Shown in pieces: positions 43,510-52,420 of a DNA stretch of 64,000 nucleotides (position 1 is its first letter; each line of letters begins with the position of its first letter). Under the pieces are notes generated by a model. The model was not told the DNA's origin, did not search any database, and saw only the letters and a list, made by a program, of their open reading frames with translations. The DNA is from Streptomyces sp. NBC_00258 (GTDB lineage: Bacteria; Actinomycetota; Actinomycetes; Streptomycetales; Streptomycetaceae). The position numbers were made by a program, and so were the translations under genes. The DNA is taken from NCBI RefSeq assembly GCF_036182465.1, contig NZ_CP108081.1, forward strand, positions 5,890,001 to 5,954,000. The letters are read 5' to 3'.

Positions 43510-44121
43510 TCAGCTCGCGGAGGACTGCTGGTCGTGCGGGTCGTTCTTGTCGTGCGGGTCGTTCTTGTCGTGCGGGTCCTGCTGGTCGTGCGGGTCGTGC
43601 GGGTCGTGCGGGTCCTTCGGTGCGGCATCGCTGCCGTCGGCCGTGCGGGCCCTGTCAACGACGGTGTCCCGGCCATCCGTCACGTCCGTTACGCCGGTCG
43701 TGCCGGTCGCGTCCGGTGCGTCGGCCGCACCGGTGACGCCCAGAGCCTCCTCGACCGCCTTGATCTCGATCTCGAACCCGTTCTCCTTGCGGAAGGACTC
43801 GTAGATCTGGAGCAGCACCTGCTTCTGCCGCTCGTTGAGCGTCGGGTCGGCGAGGATGACGGCACGCGTCTCCACCTCGTCCCGGTCCCGCTCGGCGTCG
43901 AGGATCCCGGCACGGACGTACAGCGTCTCGGCGGAGATCCGCAGGGCCTTGGCGACCTGCTGCAACACCTCCGCGCTCGGCTTGCGCAGCCCGCGCTCGA
44001 TCTGGCTCAGATACGGATTGGACACCCCGGCGGCCTCGGCGAGCTGCCGCAGGGACAGCTGCGCGTTGCGCCGCTGTTCACGCAGATACTCACCGAGATT
44101 GCCGACGTTGAGCGATGCCAT
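43510..44121 (-). CDS. XRE-family regulator with DPHD repeat tail
   Basis: 203 residues from ATG 44121 (MASLNVGNLGEYLREQRRNA), with GTAGGGG upstream. The helix-turn-helix is LSLRQLAEAAGVSNPYLSQI, then ERGLRKPSAEVLQQVAKALR. A helical middle (ERQKQVLLQIYESFRKENGF) is followed by a low-complexity acidic stretch. The last ~33 residues repeat DPHD with QQ or KN spacers, giving about seven His-Asp pairs that might chelate metal. A perfect inverted repeat 30 bp upstream of the start is a likely self-operator. Confidence 0.9.
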   Translation of the reverse strand: MASLNVGNLGEYLREQRRNAQLSLRQLAEAAGVSNPYLSQIERGLRKPSAEVLQQVAKALRISAETLYVRAGILDAERDRDEVETRAVILADPTLNERQKQVLLQIYESFRKENGFEIEIKAVEEALGVTGAADAPDATGTTGVTDVTDGRDTVVDRARTADGSDAAPKDPHDPHDPHDQQDPHDKNDPHDKNDPHDQQSSAS

Positions 44122-44151
44122 GCCCCTACCCTGCACCACCCCCGCTAACTA

Positions 44152-44171
44152 TTGCAAGCACCCGCTTGCAA
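44152..44171. promoter_or_regulatory. Inverted-repeat operator upstream of the XRE gene
   Basis: TTGCAAGC-ACCC-GCTTGCAA, perfect 8-bp arms, 30 bp upstream of the XRE start and next to an AATAGT -10-like box on the minus strand. Binding by the XRE protein itself is a natural inference. Confidence 0.6.
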
Positions 44172-44205
44172 AAGTGCGCCATGCCACTCGCGGCTCTTGT
44201 GACTG

Positions 44206-44244
44206 AGCACGACAGGTGTCGCATTTGCAGGACATCTGTCGTGC
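44206..44244. promoter_or_regulatory. 14-bp inverted repeat
   Basis: GCACGACAGGTGTC and GACATCTGTCGTGC match at 13 of 14 positions around a 10-nt loop. No T-tract. It could be a second operator or a structured leader of the XRE gene. Confidence 0.45.
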
Positions 44245-44280
44245 GGTCCCACCTCCGGTCAGGGTCCGTAAGTGAGCATG

Positions 44281-44315
44281 GGTGCAGGGGTCCACTCCGA
44301 GTCGACCCCTGCACC
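44281..44315 (-). terminator. Hairpin at the end of the caspase operon
   Basis: Perfect 12-bp stem GGTGCAGGGGTC / GACCCCTGCACC with an 11-nt loop, just beyond the last possible reading frame of the minus-strand operon. Confidence 0.6.
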
Positions 44316-44334
44316 TGGCGTTGGGCTTTCCTGG

Positions 44335-44692
44335 TCAGAGCTGAATGGTCTCCGCGGGGGAGGGTAGACGGCTCCGAAAGAGGAGGCTGAGACGCCCACG
44401 GCCAGCGTCACCGCTGAATCCCGAGGCGACCGAGCCGACGCTCCAGAAGTCGGCACCCGAGCGGATTGCACGCTGGCGATCGTTGTCGACGGACTCGCGC
44501 CCTTCAGGGTAGGAAGCTCGCTCATCACCTCGGCATACCCCTCGGGCTGGCATAGCCTCCCGCCACTGCTGCGAACCACCTCGACCACCTGCCGCAGTAC
44601 ACGGTGCAGCGCCACGGCTCCATTGACCTTCCGCAGGACGAAGTCCGACGCCTCTTCGAACTTCTGGCTGCCGCCCCGACAGGTCCGGTCAC
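44335..44692 (-). pseudogene. Possible frameshifted third gene of the caspase operon
   Basis: A GTG at 44692 overlaps the caspase-gene stop by 4 nt (GTGA). Codon-biased protein-like segments then appear in successive frames: SQKFEEASDFVLRKVNGAVA and LHRVLRQVVEVVRSSGGRLC in one frame, then ADFWSVGSVASGFSGDAGRG and RLSLLFRSRLPSPAETIQL ending at 44335 in another. Single-base losses near 44665 and 44500 would join them into one protein of about 120 residues. No family recognised. A hairpin follows. It could instead be non-coding. Confidence 0.3.
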
Positions 44693-47600
44693 CCGTAACC
44701 GAGCCGCTCCCGCCAGGCCCGGGACAGCCGGGGTCTCAGGAAAACCACCCCCTGCTGGGTGCCGACGGCGAGGTCGAGGACGGGGCTCGCGGGCAGAGCG
44801 GCGAGGGAGGTGACGAGCGCCGGCAGGGGCGCCGACCACACCTTCTCGCCACTCGGTAGATGGCACAGTGCCACGCCCTGTTCGTCGCTCACCGCGACCA
44901 GGGTGTCGCCGGCCGGGACCCGCCCCGTCCACAGCAACCGGCAGGCCGGTACACCCAACTGACGTGGAGTGTCGAGGGCGGCGGAATGCCAGACGGTGAC
45001 CGGGGCCGTATGGGCGTCGTCGCAGGCCTGCCGGTCCAGGAGGAGCAGGACGGCGCCTCCGTCGGACAACTCGGTCCAGCGCAGGAAGGCGTCGACTGCG
45101 GAGGTCATCCGGTGGCCCGAACGGGGTTCGGTCACCGGCCGGCTCGGCCGGACCCGGTACCGGCAGTCCGTCGACAGCTCGATGACTTCTGCCGTGCCGT
45201 CCCGCCCCTGCTGGGCCACCCATCGTGTTCCGGCTTTGGTGTGGTGCGGCAGGAGGAAGCAGACGTCGCCGAGGAGTTCCAGCGGCGTGCCCCTGCCGGG
45301 CGTGCTCGCCGAGACGTCCCAGAGTCGGCCGTCCGTGACGCCGGTCCGCGGTGTCTCGCCTTCGGCCGAGGGGTCGTATCGGCCCGCCACGCTGCTTTCC
45401 CGGCGCAAGATCGGGCGGGTGCCCGTCAGCAGCATGGTGGTTCCTGCCAGGGTGGTGAAGGCCGCCGAGCAGACCCAGTCGTTGCTCGGATCGACCGGCC
45501 AGGGAAGGTTGGTCCACTCAGGAGTCGAGTGCGGGGCGTCGAGGAGTTTCACCCGGCCACGGACCGCGTTCAGGCCCAGCAGCCGGGTGTGCGGATGGTT
45601 TGACGTCGGTGGCAGCAGGTGCGCCTGGACCCCGAGATAGGCCATCCCTTCCAGCCAGGTCAGGTTCGTGTGCTCGGCGGGTCCGCCCGGGGCGATGCGG
45701 TGCCAGACCGCTTGGGAGTACGGCACAGACCCGGACCACCCGGGCAGGTCGGAGTGGGCGTCCGGCTTCACGTGGCCCGTGTAGTCCCAGGTCAGGAGCT
45801 GGAGCGAGCCGTCCGGGTCTACAGCGCGCTCCTGTTCGGAGACCGCGTCGACGAACATTTCCTCGACCAGGTCGAACGTGGTGCCGGGGGGCTCCGGGGC
45901 GGGGGCAACGCGCCGGACCATGCGGCCGGAGACGGCCATGACGCCGGTGGAGTCCTCGGGCCAGGCAATGAGTGAGTCGATCTCCGGAGCGGACAGCTCC
46001 GACGGGGCGGACCGTGGGGCGCCCGGCCTGGCGTGGTCGACCCACCGCCACAACCGTGCCGTCCCGTCGTTGCCCACCGCCAAGACGCCGGGTCCCGGTT
46101 CACCGGGAGCGGGCAGCAGCCGGAGGGCGCAGACTGCACCCTCGTGCCCCCACAGCGGCGAACCCACGGCGTCCGCGGTCGTGCAGCTGACCACGCTGAC
46201 CTGGCTTCCGAAGCCGACCGTCGCGGCGTACAGCCCGTCCCGCAGCAGAACGGGTGTCAGGAAACCCGCATGGCCGGCAGTCTTCTCCCGGGCCGCGACG
46301 CGTTGCGCGGGACCGTCGAGACGCGCGATGAGCAGATCGTCGTGATCCTGCGTCACGAACACGGGGTCGTCCTCGCTGCCCAGGGCGAAGCCGCTCTCCG
46401 CCCAGACGAAACCGTTGAACGGCAAGGCCACCATCCGCCTTGACCCCGCCTCGATCAGCGTCACCCGGGTGCGCGGCTCGCACACCGCGGCGACGGTGCC
46501 CCGGCCGCCATGGATGTGGTCGGCCAGGAAGGGGCGGATGCAGTCGTCGAGCAGGATGTCGACGTCCCCCTCCGCGTCGAGGGAGTGCAGGGTGACACGA
46601 CCGCGCACCCCGTCGCACAGCAGGAGTCGGACGCGCCCGTCTGCGTCGTGGGAGAGGCAGGCGGATGCCTTGGGCGTGTCGAGATCGTTCTTCACGGGTG
46701 TCTCGCAGGCCACTTGGACGAGCGGCTCTAGCAGGGGCAGCGTGCACACGCGGACCTGTTCGGCGTCCCCGCACACGACCACGGGCGTGCCGTCGTCGCG
46801 GAACCCCGCGTCGAACAGCAGCGTTGCTCCACTGGGTGCGGTGTGGAGCAGCGTCTGGTCGGCGACGTCCCAGATTCGGATGTCTCCCATGACGTCGAGG
46901 GTCACTGCCTGCGCCGGGCCCGCATCGTCAGCGAGCAGAGCGAGCCCCGCGACGTCGGCGGGATGTGGAAGCAGGGTCGACTGCGACGGGTCGTCGAGCC
47001 GCCATACGTGCACGTGGGAGGCCGACGGAGGCGCCGCAAGAACAACGTGGCCACCGTCCGGCAGGACGAGGTCCTCGATCTGCCACGCAGGGTTGTACGA
47101 GCGGACCGCATAGGCGGCCCCGTCGTGGCGGCCCACCACTCGATGCGGGGTGATCTCCCGTGGTTCCACCCGCACGCGTTCCAGCACGGCCGACAGGTTC
47201 TGGGCCTGCCCGGACAGCGCGTGTTCCCCGTGTGTCCCCGCCACGAAAGCCAGCAGCGCCGGCTTGTCGACCCGGGCGGAGTCGGTGCTTGCAATGAGGT
47301 AGGCGTAGCGCTCGACGGCGAGTGCGAGCGTGGGACGGCGCAGTGCTCGCCGCACCGCCGGCAGTAGTGTCGCCGGGTCGGCGTGGACGACGAATGAGGC
47401 GTCCTCGATGAGGTCGTCCAGTTTCCCCGAAGCTGCGGCGTGCGTCGACAGGTGGGCGCGGACGTACGGATGTGCATGCGGCCAGTCCCGGTCGGGCACG
47501 AGCTCCAGCAGGGTCGCCACGAAGCACTCCTGAAGGTCCGCCAGATCCCGGTGCTTGAGAGCCCGCAGCTTCAGATGGTCCGTCAGTTCCTGGTGGTACA

Positions 47601-49344
47601 GGCGGAAGTACTTTGTGCCGTCCACTTCGGCGTGCGCCAGGTAGGAGCCGTCCTCGTCCAGCAGCAGGTCGACGTCCGCCTGGACGAGCGGGATGCCCGA
47701 GAGCCGCGTCGCCACCTGCACCCAGAGCCGGCGCGGCAGGCCGTTGCCCTCTCCGAAGGCCAGCACGGTGAGCAGGGCCATGGTCTTGGCGTGCCGCTCC
47801 TGAGGCAGTCGCTGGAGATACGCCTCGAAGGCGCCTCCCACGTCCGAGGGCAGTTGCTCCGCCCAGCCCGGCGCGGCAATGTCGACGACCGGGCCGCGCA
47901 GCAGCGCACTCGCCGTCATCCGGGCGACCAGGAAACACCTCCCGGCCCGACGGGCCACCTCGCGGGCGACCTGGCGGGCCACGTCCGGCCGGTGTTCGTA
48001 CGGCGCCCCCTCGTCGCAGAGGATCTTCACCACGTATTCGGCGGGCTCCGTGTCCTGCGCGTACTCGCCGTCGTCAAGGTCGATCACCGGCATGTGGCCA
48101 CCGAGGTGGGGCAACAGCTCGCGACGTGAGCCGACCACGAGCCGGACACACGTCACCGCCGCGAGCGGGCGCAGCAGTTCCCAGGCGATGCGGCGGGCCT
48201 CGGCCTTGTCGCCCGCCGAGCCCGCCTCGTCGAGCGAGTCGACGACGATCCGGAAGCGGCGATCCCGGTCCATAAGGGCGGTGAACAAGGCCACCGGCGT
48301 GGCCGCCCGGACGTCCGCCGCGGCGGCGATGCGTTGCACCAGGGCCTCCAGCGTCTGGTGGTGCGCGTTGACGGAGGCGTCGGCACAACCCTCCAGCACC
48401 AGCCGGCCCAGGACCGCGGACTTGCCCGAGCCGGGGTCGGCGGTGACGACCAGGGCCCGCCCCTGCCCGTCGCCCTCCAGATGGGCGCGTGCTGCCCGCA
48501 GGGCCCGCTCACGTCCGGTGAAGTACGAACCGGGATCGTGTACATGCTCCACACCACGGCCGCGCGGCTCGAAGTGCGAGGAGAGGTCGGAGGCGTCGGA
48601 GACCGTGCGCCCGTCGCCCGTGACCTCGGCGCGCGGGTCGAAGGAGGGGTTCAGGAAGAAAGGGGGCCGCTCGGACTGGTCGACGGACGAGCACGCGGCC
48701 CGCTGGGCCAGCCCCGCCGCCGTGAGGGAACGATTGACCCGCTCGGCGAGCGTGCTCGGCGCCAGGTACCGCTGTGACGGCCCGTCACCCTGATGACACG
48801 CTTTGGCCAGTTCGGTCACGAAGGCGCCGTCCACCGCCAGATCGCGATGCCGGGCTGAGGCCAGCAGCCAGGTGCCCGCGCCGAATCCGTCGCCGCGTCC
48901 CCGGCCGGCCACGATGGTGTCGGTGACGGTACCGATCTCCGCCGTAGCTGCCGCCGCGTGGCAGGCGTCCACTACGAACAGGACGTTGCGGACCGGTGAC
49001 GTGGCCAGGATTTCGGCCAGGTTGAGCAGTGACAGCCACGAGCGTGGTCGCCCCGGCGCGCTGTCAGCACAGGCCAGACGGTACTGGCCGGCTAGGGAGC
49101 GGTCCCCGTGCCCGGCGTAGTACACGACCACGACGTCGTCAGCGGTCAGTCCTGGGGTATGGCACCAGTCGGCCAGGGCATTCTCGAAGGACTCGCAGTC
49201 CGGGTCGTAGGAGACGGCCGTCAGGACACGCTCGTAGCCCATCGAAACGAACAGCTCGGTCGCCCGGTCGACGTCCTCGTGGGCCAAGGGGAGTTCGGGG
49301 GCTTCCCGGTAGTGGCGGGTGCCCGCAGCGACGAGGTACCGCAT
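44689..49344 (-). CDS. Caspase-like protease / STAND NTPase / WD40-like fusion protein
   Basis: 1551 residues from ATG 49344. Residues 1-235 are a peptidase C14 (caspase/metacaspase) domain with the dyad H79 (VVVVYYAGHGD) and C128 (NVLFVVDACHA). Residues ~270-700 are a STAND-type NTPase: entry YFTGRERAL, Walker A ADPGSGKS (302-309), Walker B RIVVDSLDEA (D369, D372), and a helical region (LPQERHAKTMALLTVLAFGE). Residues ~760-1551 hold degenerate WD40-like blades (GDIRIWDV near 820, GTARLWRW near 1090). Known architecture of NTPase-controlled caspase effectors in filamentous bacteria, where the propeller senses and the NTPase oligomerises to activate the protease. The ATG overlaps the upstream hydrolase stop by one base. 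Confidence 0.9.
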   Translation of the reverse strand: MRYLVAAGTRHYREAPELPLAHEDVDRATELFVSMGYERVLTAVSYDPDCESFENALADWCHTPGLTADDVVVVYYAGHGDRSLAGQYRLACADSAPGRPRSWLSLLNLAEILATSPVRNVLFVVDACHAAAATAEIGTVTDTIVAGRGRGDGFGAGTWLLASARHRDLAVDGAFVTELAKACHQGDGPSQRYLAPSTLAERVNRSLTAAGLAQRAACSSVDQSERPPFFLNPSFDPRAEVTGDGRTVSDASDLSSHFEPRGRGVEHVHDPGSYFTGRERALRAARAHLEGDGQGRALVVTADPGSGKSAVLGRLVLEGCADASVNAHHQTLEALVQRIAAAADVRAATPVALFTALMDRDRRFRIVVDSLDEAGSAGDKAEARRIAWELLRPLAAVTCVRLVVGSRRELLPHLGGHMPVIDLDDGEYAQDTEPAEYVVKILCDEGAPYEHRPDVARQVAREVARRAGRCFLVARMTASALLRGPVVDIAAPGWAEQLPSDVGGAFEAYLQRLPQERHAKTMALLTVLAFGEGNGLPRRLWVQVATRLSGIPLVQADVDLLLDEDGSYLAHAEVDGTKYFRLYHQELTDHLKLRALKHRDLADLQECFVATLLELVPDRDWPHAHPYVRAHLSTHAAASGKLDDLIEDASFVVHADPATLLPAVRRALRRPTLALAVERYAYLIASTDSARVDKPALLAFVAGTHGEHALSGQAQNLSAVLERVRVEPREITPHRVVGRHDGAAYAVRSYNPAWQIEDLVLPDGGHVVLAAPPSASHVHVWRLDDPSQSTLLPHPADVAGLALLADDAGPAQAVTLDVMGDIRIWDVADQTLLHTAPSGATLLFDAGFRDDGTPVVVCGDAEQVRVCTLPLLEPLVQVACETPVKNDLDTPKASACLSHDADGRVRLLLCDGVRGRVTLHSLDAEGDVDILLDDCIRPFLADHIHGGRGTVAAVCEPRTRVTLIEAGSRRMVALPFNGFVWAESGFALGSEDDPVFVTQDHDDLLIARLDGPAQRVAAREKTAGHAGFLTPVLLRDGLYAATVGFGSQVSVVSCTTADAVGSPLWGHEGAVCALRLLPAPGEPGPGVLAVGNDGTARLWRWVDHARPGAPRSAPSELSAPEIDSLIAWPEDSTGVMAVSGRMVRRVAPAPEPPGTTFDLVEEMFVDAVSEQERAVDPDGSLQLLTWDYTGHVKPDAHSDLPGWSGSVPYSQAVWHRIAPGGPAEHTNLTWLEGMAYLGVQAHLLPPTSNHPHTRLLGLNAVRGRVKLLDAPHSTPEWTNLPWPVDPSNDWVCSAAFTTLAGTTMLLTGTRPILRRESSVAGRYDPSAEGETPRTGVTDGRLWDVSASTPGRGTPLELLGDVCFLLPHHTKAGTRWVAQQGRDGTAEVIELSTDCRYRVRPSRPVTEPRSGHRMTSAVDAFLRWTELSDGGAVLLLLDRQACDDAHTAPVTVWHSAALDTPRQLGVPACRLLWTGRVPAGDTLVAVSDEQGVALCHLPSGEKVWSAPLPALVTSLAALPASPVLDLAVGTQQGVVFLRPRLSRAWRERLGYG

Positions 49345-50249
49345 CAGACAGTCCCGGTCCCCGGCAGCAGGCCCGTCAAGATGGCCCGCCCCGTCTCGAC
49401 GGCAGTCAGGTACCGCGTGGCGTCGTGCATGTGACTGCCGTTGTTCACCGCCACATCCCGCACTCCGTTGCCGAAGGCCGGGCCAAGTTCGCGTACAACG
49501 GCGACGATGTCGGTGTCATCGGCGATGTTGGTCCACGCCCGCACCGGCTTCGGCCACACAGCCTGGCGGTTCTCAGGCGCCGGTTCGAGCCGATCGAGGA
49601 CGAGGGCGCGCATGCCCAGCGGCGATCCCAGGGTGACGAGCATGCGAATGTCCCAGTCGCCATTACGCCGCGGGTCGTAGAGCGTCTCGTAGGCAATGAC
49701 CGACCCGAGCGAATGGGCCACGACGACCCGTGTCCTCGGGGTGATCCGCGCGGCCAGCCGGTCCTGCGCCGCGCGCCGGATCTCCTCGTCGCCGAAATAG
49801 CCGGTCATCTGCTTGAGACTGCCGATCAGTGCGCGATCGAGGACCCCGCGCAGGTACCGGGCGCCCGTGAGGGCGTCCAGGGCTGCTCGCACGGCGTTGA
49901 GCCGGAGGGCCCGGGAGGCGGTCCAGCCCACGGGGCCCCGCGTACCGGTGGCTGCCGGATCCGGGACAGCGGGGTCGGTACGCGCCGCCTCGGCCCACCA
50001 CTCCATCAGGAGGGCGAACTCCGCGTCGTTGTCGACATCGCCCTCGTCGTAGGGGAGTTCGACCCCTGCGCGGGTGCCGCGTGGCCGGAACAGGTCACCG
50101 TAGAAGGCCACCCCCACGTCGTCGGACGAAGGCACCGGGCCGCCCGCAAGACGTGTGCCGCCCTGGAGTTCGGGAACGACGTCCCGTGCTAGGGAGTCCT
50201 CGCTCAGGTACTGCTTGCCGACGCCGTGCACGAAGACGACCTTGCTCAA
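49344..50249 (-). CDS. Alpha/beta-hydrolase (lipase/esterase-like) coupled to the caspase gene
   Basis: 301 residues from TTG 50249 preceded by GGGAGGGG. Oxyanion motif VVFVHGVG (5-11), nucleophile S180 in RVVVAHSLGSVIAYETL, candidate acid D244-D247 (NIADDTDIVAVV) and catalytic H273 or H275 (NNGSHMHDATRY). No signal peptide, so cytoplasmic. The TGA overlaps the caspase ATG (TGATG), which implies tightly coupled synthesis. Serine hydrolases of this fold occur as extra effectors or partners in bacterial NTPase conflict systems; a lipase or peptidase activity cannot be chosen from sequence. It is the first gene of the operon. Confidence 0.85.
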   Translation of the reverse strand: MSKVVFVHGVGKQYLSEDSLARDVVPELQGGTRLAGGPVPSSDDVGVAFYGDLFRPRGTRAGVELPYDEGDVDNDAEFALLMEWWAEAARTDPAVPDPAATGTRGPVGWTASRALRLNAVRAALDALTGARYLRGVLDRALIGSLKQMTGYFGDEEIRRAAQDRLAARITPRTRVVVAHSLGSVIAYETLYDPRRNGDWDIRMLVTLGSPLGMRALVLDRLEPAPENRQAVWPKPVRAWTNIADDTDIVAVVRELGPAFGNGVRDVAVNNGSHMHDATRYLTAVETGRAILTGLLPGTGTV

Positions 50250-50419
50250 TGCCCCTCCCAGAGTGAGGGAACAAGATTACGCGGGGACGGTCAGCCCGGC
50301 GCGCGGAACTAGCAACGGCTGCTCACACAAAGGCTGTTGTGCGTGCCCGGGACAGGATCGCGGCTGTCATGGCCCGTGCCGGACTCATCGAAGTCCTGGC
50401 TCTTTCCCCGGAGAAGCCT

Positions 50420-50924
50420 GAGACGGAAACTCTCCGGATCTGGCTTGACCCGTCTCGGGGCCGTACGTCGATCAGCCAAGTCCCCACCCGCGTGACTGCG
50501 AAGAAGTCCGGGGTGTGGTTGCGCCACTTCTCCACCGTACGGAACCGGATACGCAACGGCCGCGACAGCACTTCCAACAGATCACCGGCAAAGTCGAGAG
50601 CTACCAGCAACTGATCCTCTTCAAGGCTCTCGAACCCATGCAGGCGCCCCGCGTCGACACCAGGGACTCCAGCCCGGGCCTGTGCCGCTGCTCCCGCCAC
50701 CAGGTGAACCCCCGCATCGGCCCACGGCTCGCCACCGGCACCTGCCCCAGGTGCCGGACCGGCCCCGCAACCTCGTCCCCGGCGTACTTCCACGTCGCCG
50801 TCCACCGGTCCGGCCAGCCATCGGACAGGTCCAGGCCGCCCCGCCCCGCGTTCAGCGAGACCGGGACCAGCAGATCCGTCCACGTACAGCTGTGGGACCA
50901 CAAGGAGCCCCGGGTATCGCTCAT
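50420..50924 (-). pseudogene. TnsA-like transposase endonuclease, frameshifted remnant
   Basis: Frame one gives RGFTWWREQRHRPGLESLVS. After a shift near 50630 another frame gives HGFESLEEDQLLVALDFAGD, LLEVLSRPLRIRF and HTPDFFAVTRVGTWLIDVRP. The PDF ... DVR core is the TnsA nuclease signature. A further shift gives VKPDPESF and then the frame decays. At least two frameshifts and no complete C-terminus. It is upstream of the hydrolase-caspase operon on the same strand; no TnsB/TnsC partner is visible. Confidence 0.65.
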
Positions 50925-51250
50925 AGTCCCAGGTCAGCCGCACGCATCCCGTCGGAGGAGCGATCTTCGAAGTTTGCGACAACTTGCCTGCAAAAAGCAC
51001 GGAACACGTCAACAACGATGCGAATTCGGCGACAGATATCGTGCTCAGTGCTTCGAGAAAGGCCAGGTCGGGATGGGAGGTTAACGACAACTATCGTGCT
51101 CAGGCTCACTTCTTTGACCTTCACCTTGGGGCAGCCCACAGCATCGGTGGGGCTGCGACAGGACACCAAAGAAAGTGCCGGTCGGCACTTCCCTTGGGAG
51201 TGGCGGCCGGCACGGTCATCCGGTGGGCGGGGTATCGGCCCCGCGTCCGG
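50925..51250. other. Gene-free region between the TnsA remnant and gap
   Basis: No supported gene. AAGTGCCG-GT-CGGCACTT at about 51172-51189 is a perfect 8-bp hairpin and may terminate gap. The stretch 50960-51120 is noticeably less GC-rich than its surroundings, as expected for decayed mobile DNA. Confidence 0.45.
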
Positions 51251-52249
51251 TCAGGGGGTGGTGAGGAGTTCGAGTGTGTCGATCACTCGGTTCGAGAAGC
51301 CCCACTCGTTGTCGTACCAGGCGACCACCTTGACGTGGCGGCCTTCGACGCGGGTGAGGGCCGAGTCGAAGATCGACGAGGCGGGGTTGCCCACGATGTC
51401 GGACGACACGAGCGGGTCCTCCGAGTACTCCAGGACGCCCGCGAGCGGACCCTCCGCCGCGGTGCGGTACGCCGCCAGCACGTCGTCACGCGTCACGTCG
51501 CGGGCGACGGTCGTGTTGAGTTCGACGATCGAGCCCACCGGCACCGGTACGCGGATCGAGTCGCCCGACAGCTTGCCGTCGAGGTTCGGCAGCACCGCAC
51601 CGATCGCCTTGGCGGCGCCGGTCGTGGTCGGCACGATGTTGACGCCGGCGGCCCGGGCGCGGCGGGCGTCGCGGTGCGGACCGTCCTGCAGGTTCTGCTC
51701 CTGCGTGTAGGCGTGCACCGTCGTCATGAACCCGTGCTCGATACCGGCGAGGTCGTCGAGCACCTTGGCCAGCGGCGCGAGCGCGTTGGTGGTGCAGGAG
51801 GCGTTCGAGACGATCGTGTGCAGGGCCGGGTCGTACGCATCGGTGTTGACCCCGAAAGCGAGCGTGACGTCGGCGCCGTCCGACGGCGCGCTGACGAGTA
51901 CCTTCGTCGCGCCCGCGTCGAGGTGGGCCCGGGCGGCCTTGGCCGAGGTGAAGCGGCCGGTGGCTTCCAGGACGATGTCGACACCGAGTTCGGCCCAGGG
52001 CAGCTGTGCCGGTTCGCGCTCGGCCAGCACCTTGATCCGACGGCCGTCGACGACGAGCACGTCCCCGTCGACGGTCACCGGGCGCCCGAGCCGGCCGGCC
52101 GTGCTGTCGAAGGCGAGCAGCCGGGCGAGAGTCGCGGGCTCCGTCAGGTCGTTGACGGCGACGACCTCCAGGGCGCTGTCGCGCTCCAGCAGTGCGCGCA
52201 GCACATTGCGCCCGATGCGGCCGAATCCGTTGATGGCGATGCGAGTCAT
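51251..52249 (-). CDS. gap: Glyceraldehyde-3-phosphate dehydrogenase (accessory copy)
   Basis: 332 residues from ATG 52249. NAD-binding start TRIAINGFGRIGRNVLRALL, catalytic C152 (SNASCTTNALAPL), the paired His in TTVHAYTQEQNLQD, and the end VAWYDNEWGFSNRVIDTLEL. Converts glyceraldehyde 3-phosphate to 1,3-bisphosphoglycerate. Streptomyces usually carry a main gap beside pgk; this solitary copy, downstream of a GlxA-type regulator, is probably a secondary isozyme. Confidence 0.93.
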   Translation of the reverse strand: MTRIAINGFGRIGRNVLRALLERDSALEVVAVNDLTEPATLARLLAFDSTAGRLGRPVTVDGDVLVVDGRRIKVLAEREPAQLPWAELGVDIVLEATGRFTSAKAARAHLDAGATKVLVSAPSDGADVTLAFGVNTDAYDPALHTIVSNASCTTNALAPLAKVLDDLAGIEHGFMTTVHAYTQEQNLQDGPHRDARRARAAGVNIVPTTTGAAKAIGAVLPNLDGKLSGDSIRVPVPVGSIVELNTTVARDVTRDDVLAAYRTAAEGPLAGVLEYSEDPLVSSDIVGNPASSIFDSALTRVEGRHVKVVAWYDNEWGFSNRVIDTLELLTTP

Positions 52250-52420
52250 GAGTGGTGTCCCTTCCATTCCAAACCCTTCGGGACCAGGCTCGCCCGCGGC
52301 CGACGCCGCTGACAGTGGCGGGATCGCCATGGTTCAAAAGGATCCCGCCACACCCCGTCACACCCCTCCCTCCACACCCCTCCCCTCCACGCCGCGCCCC
52401 TCCGCACGGCGTCGTGCCGG

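Noticed and set aside
43510..43615. Plus-strand Val/Arg-rich repeat frame
   Set aside because: It is the antisense of the DPHD repeat tail of the XRE regulator.
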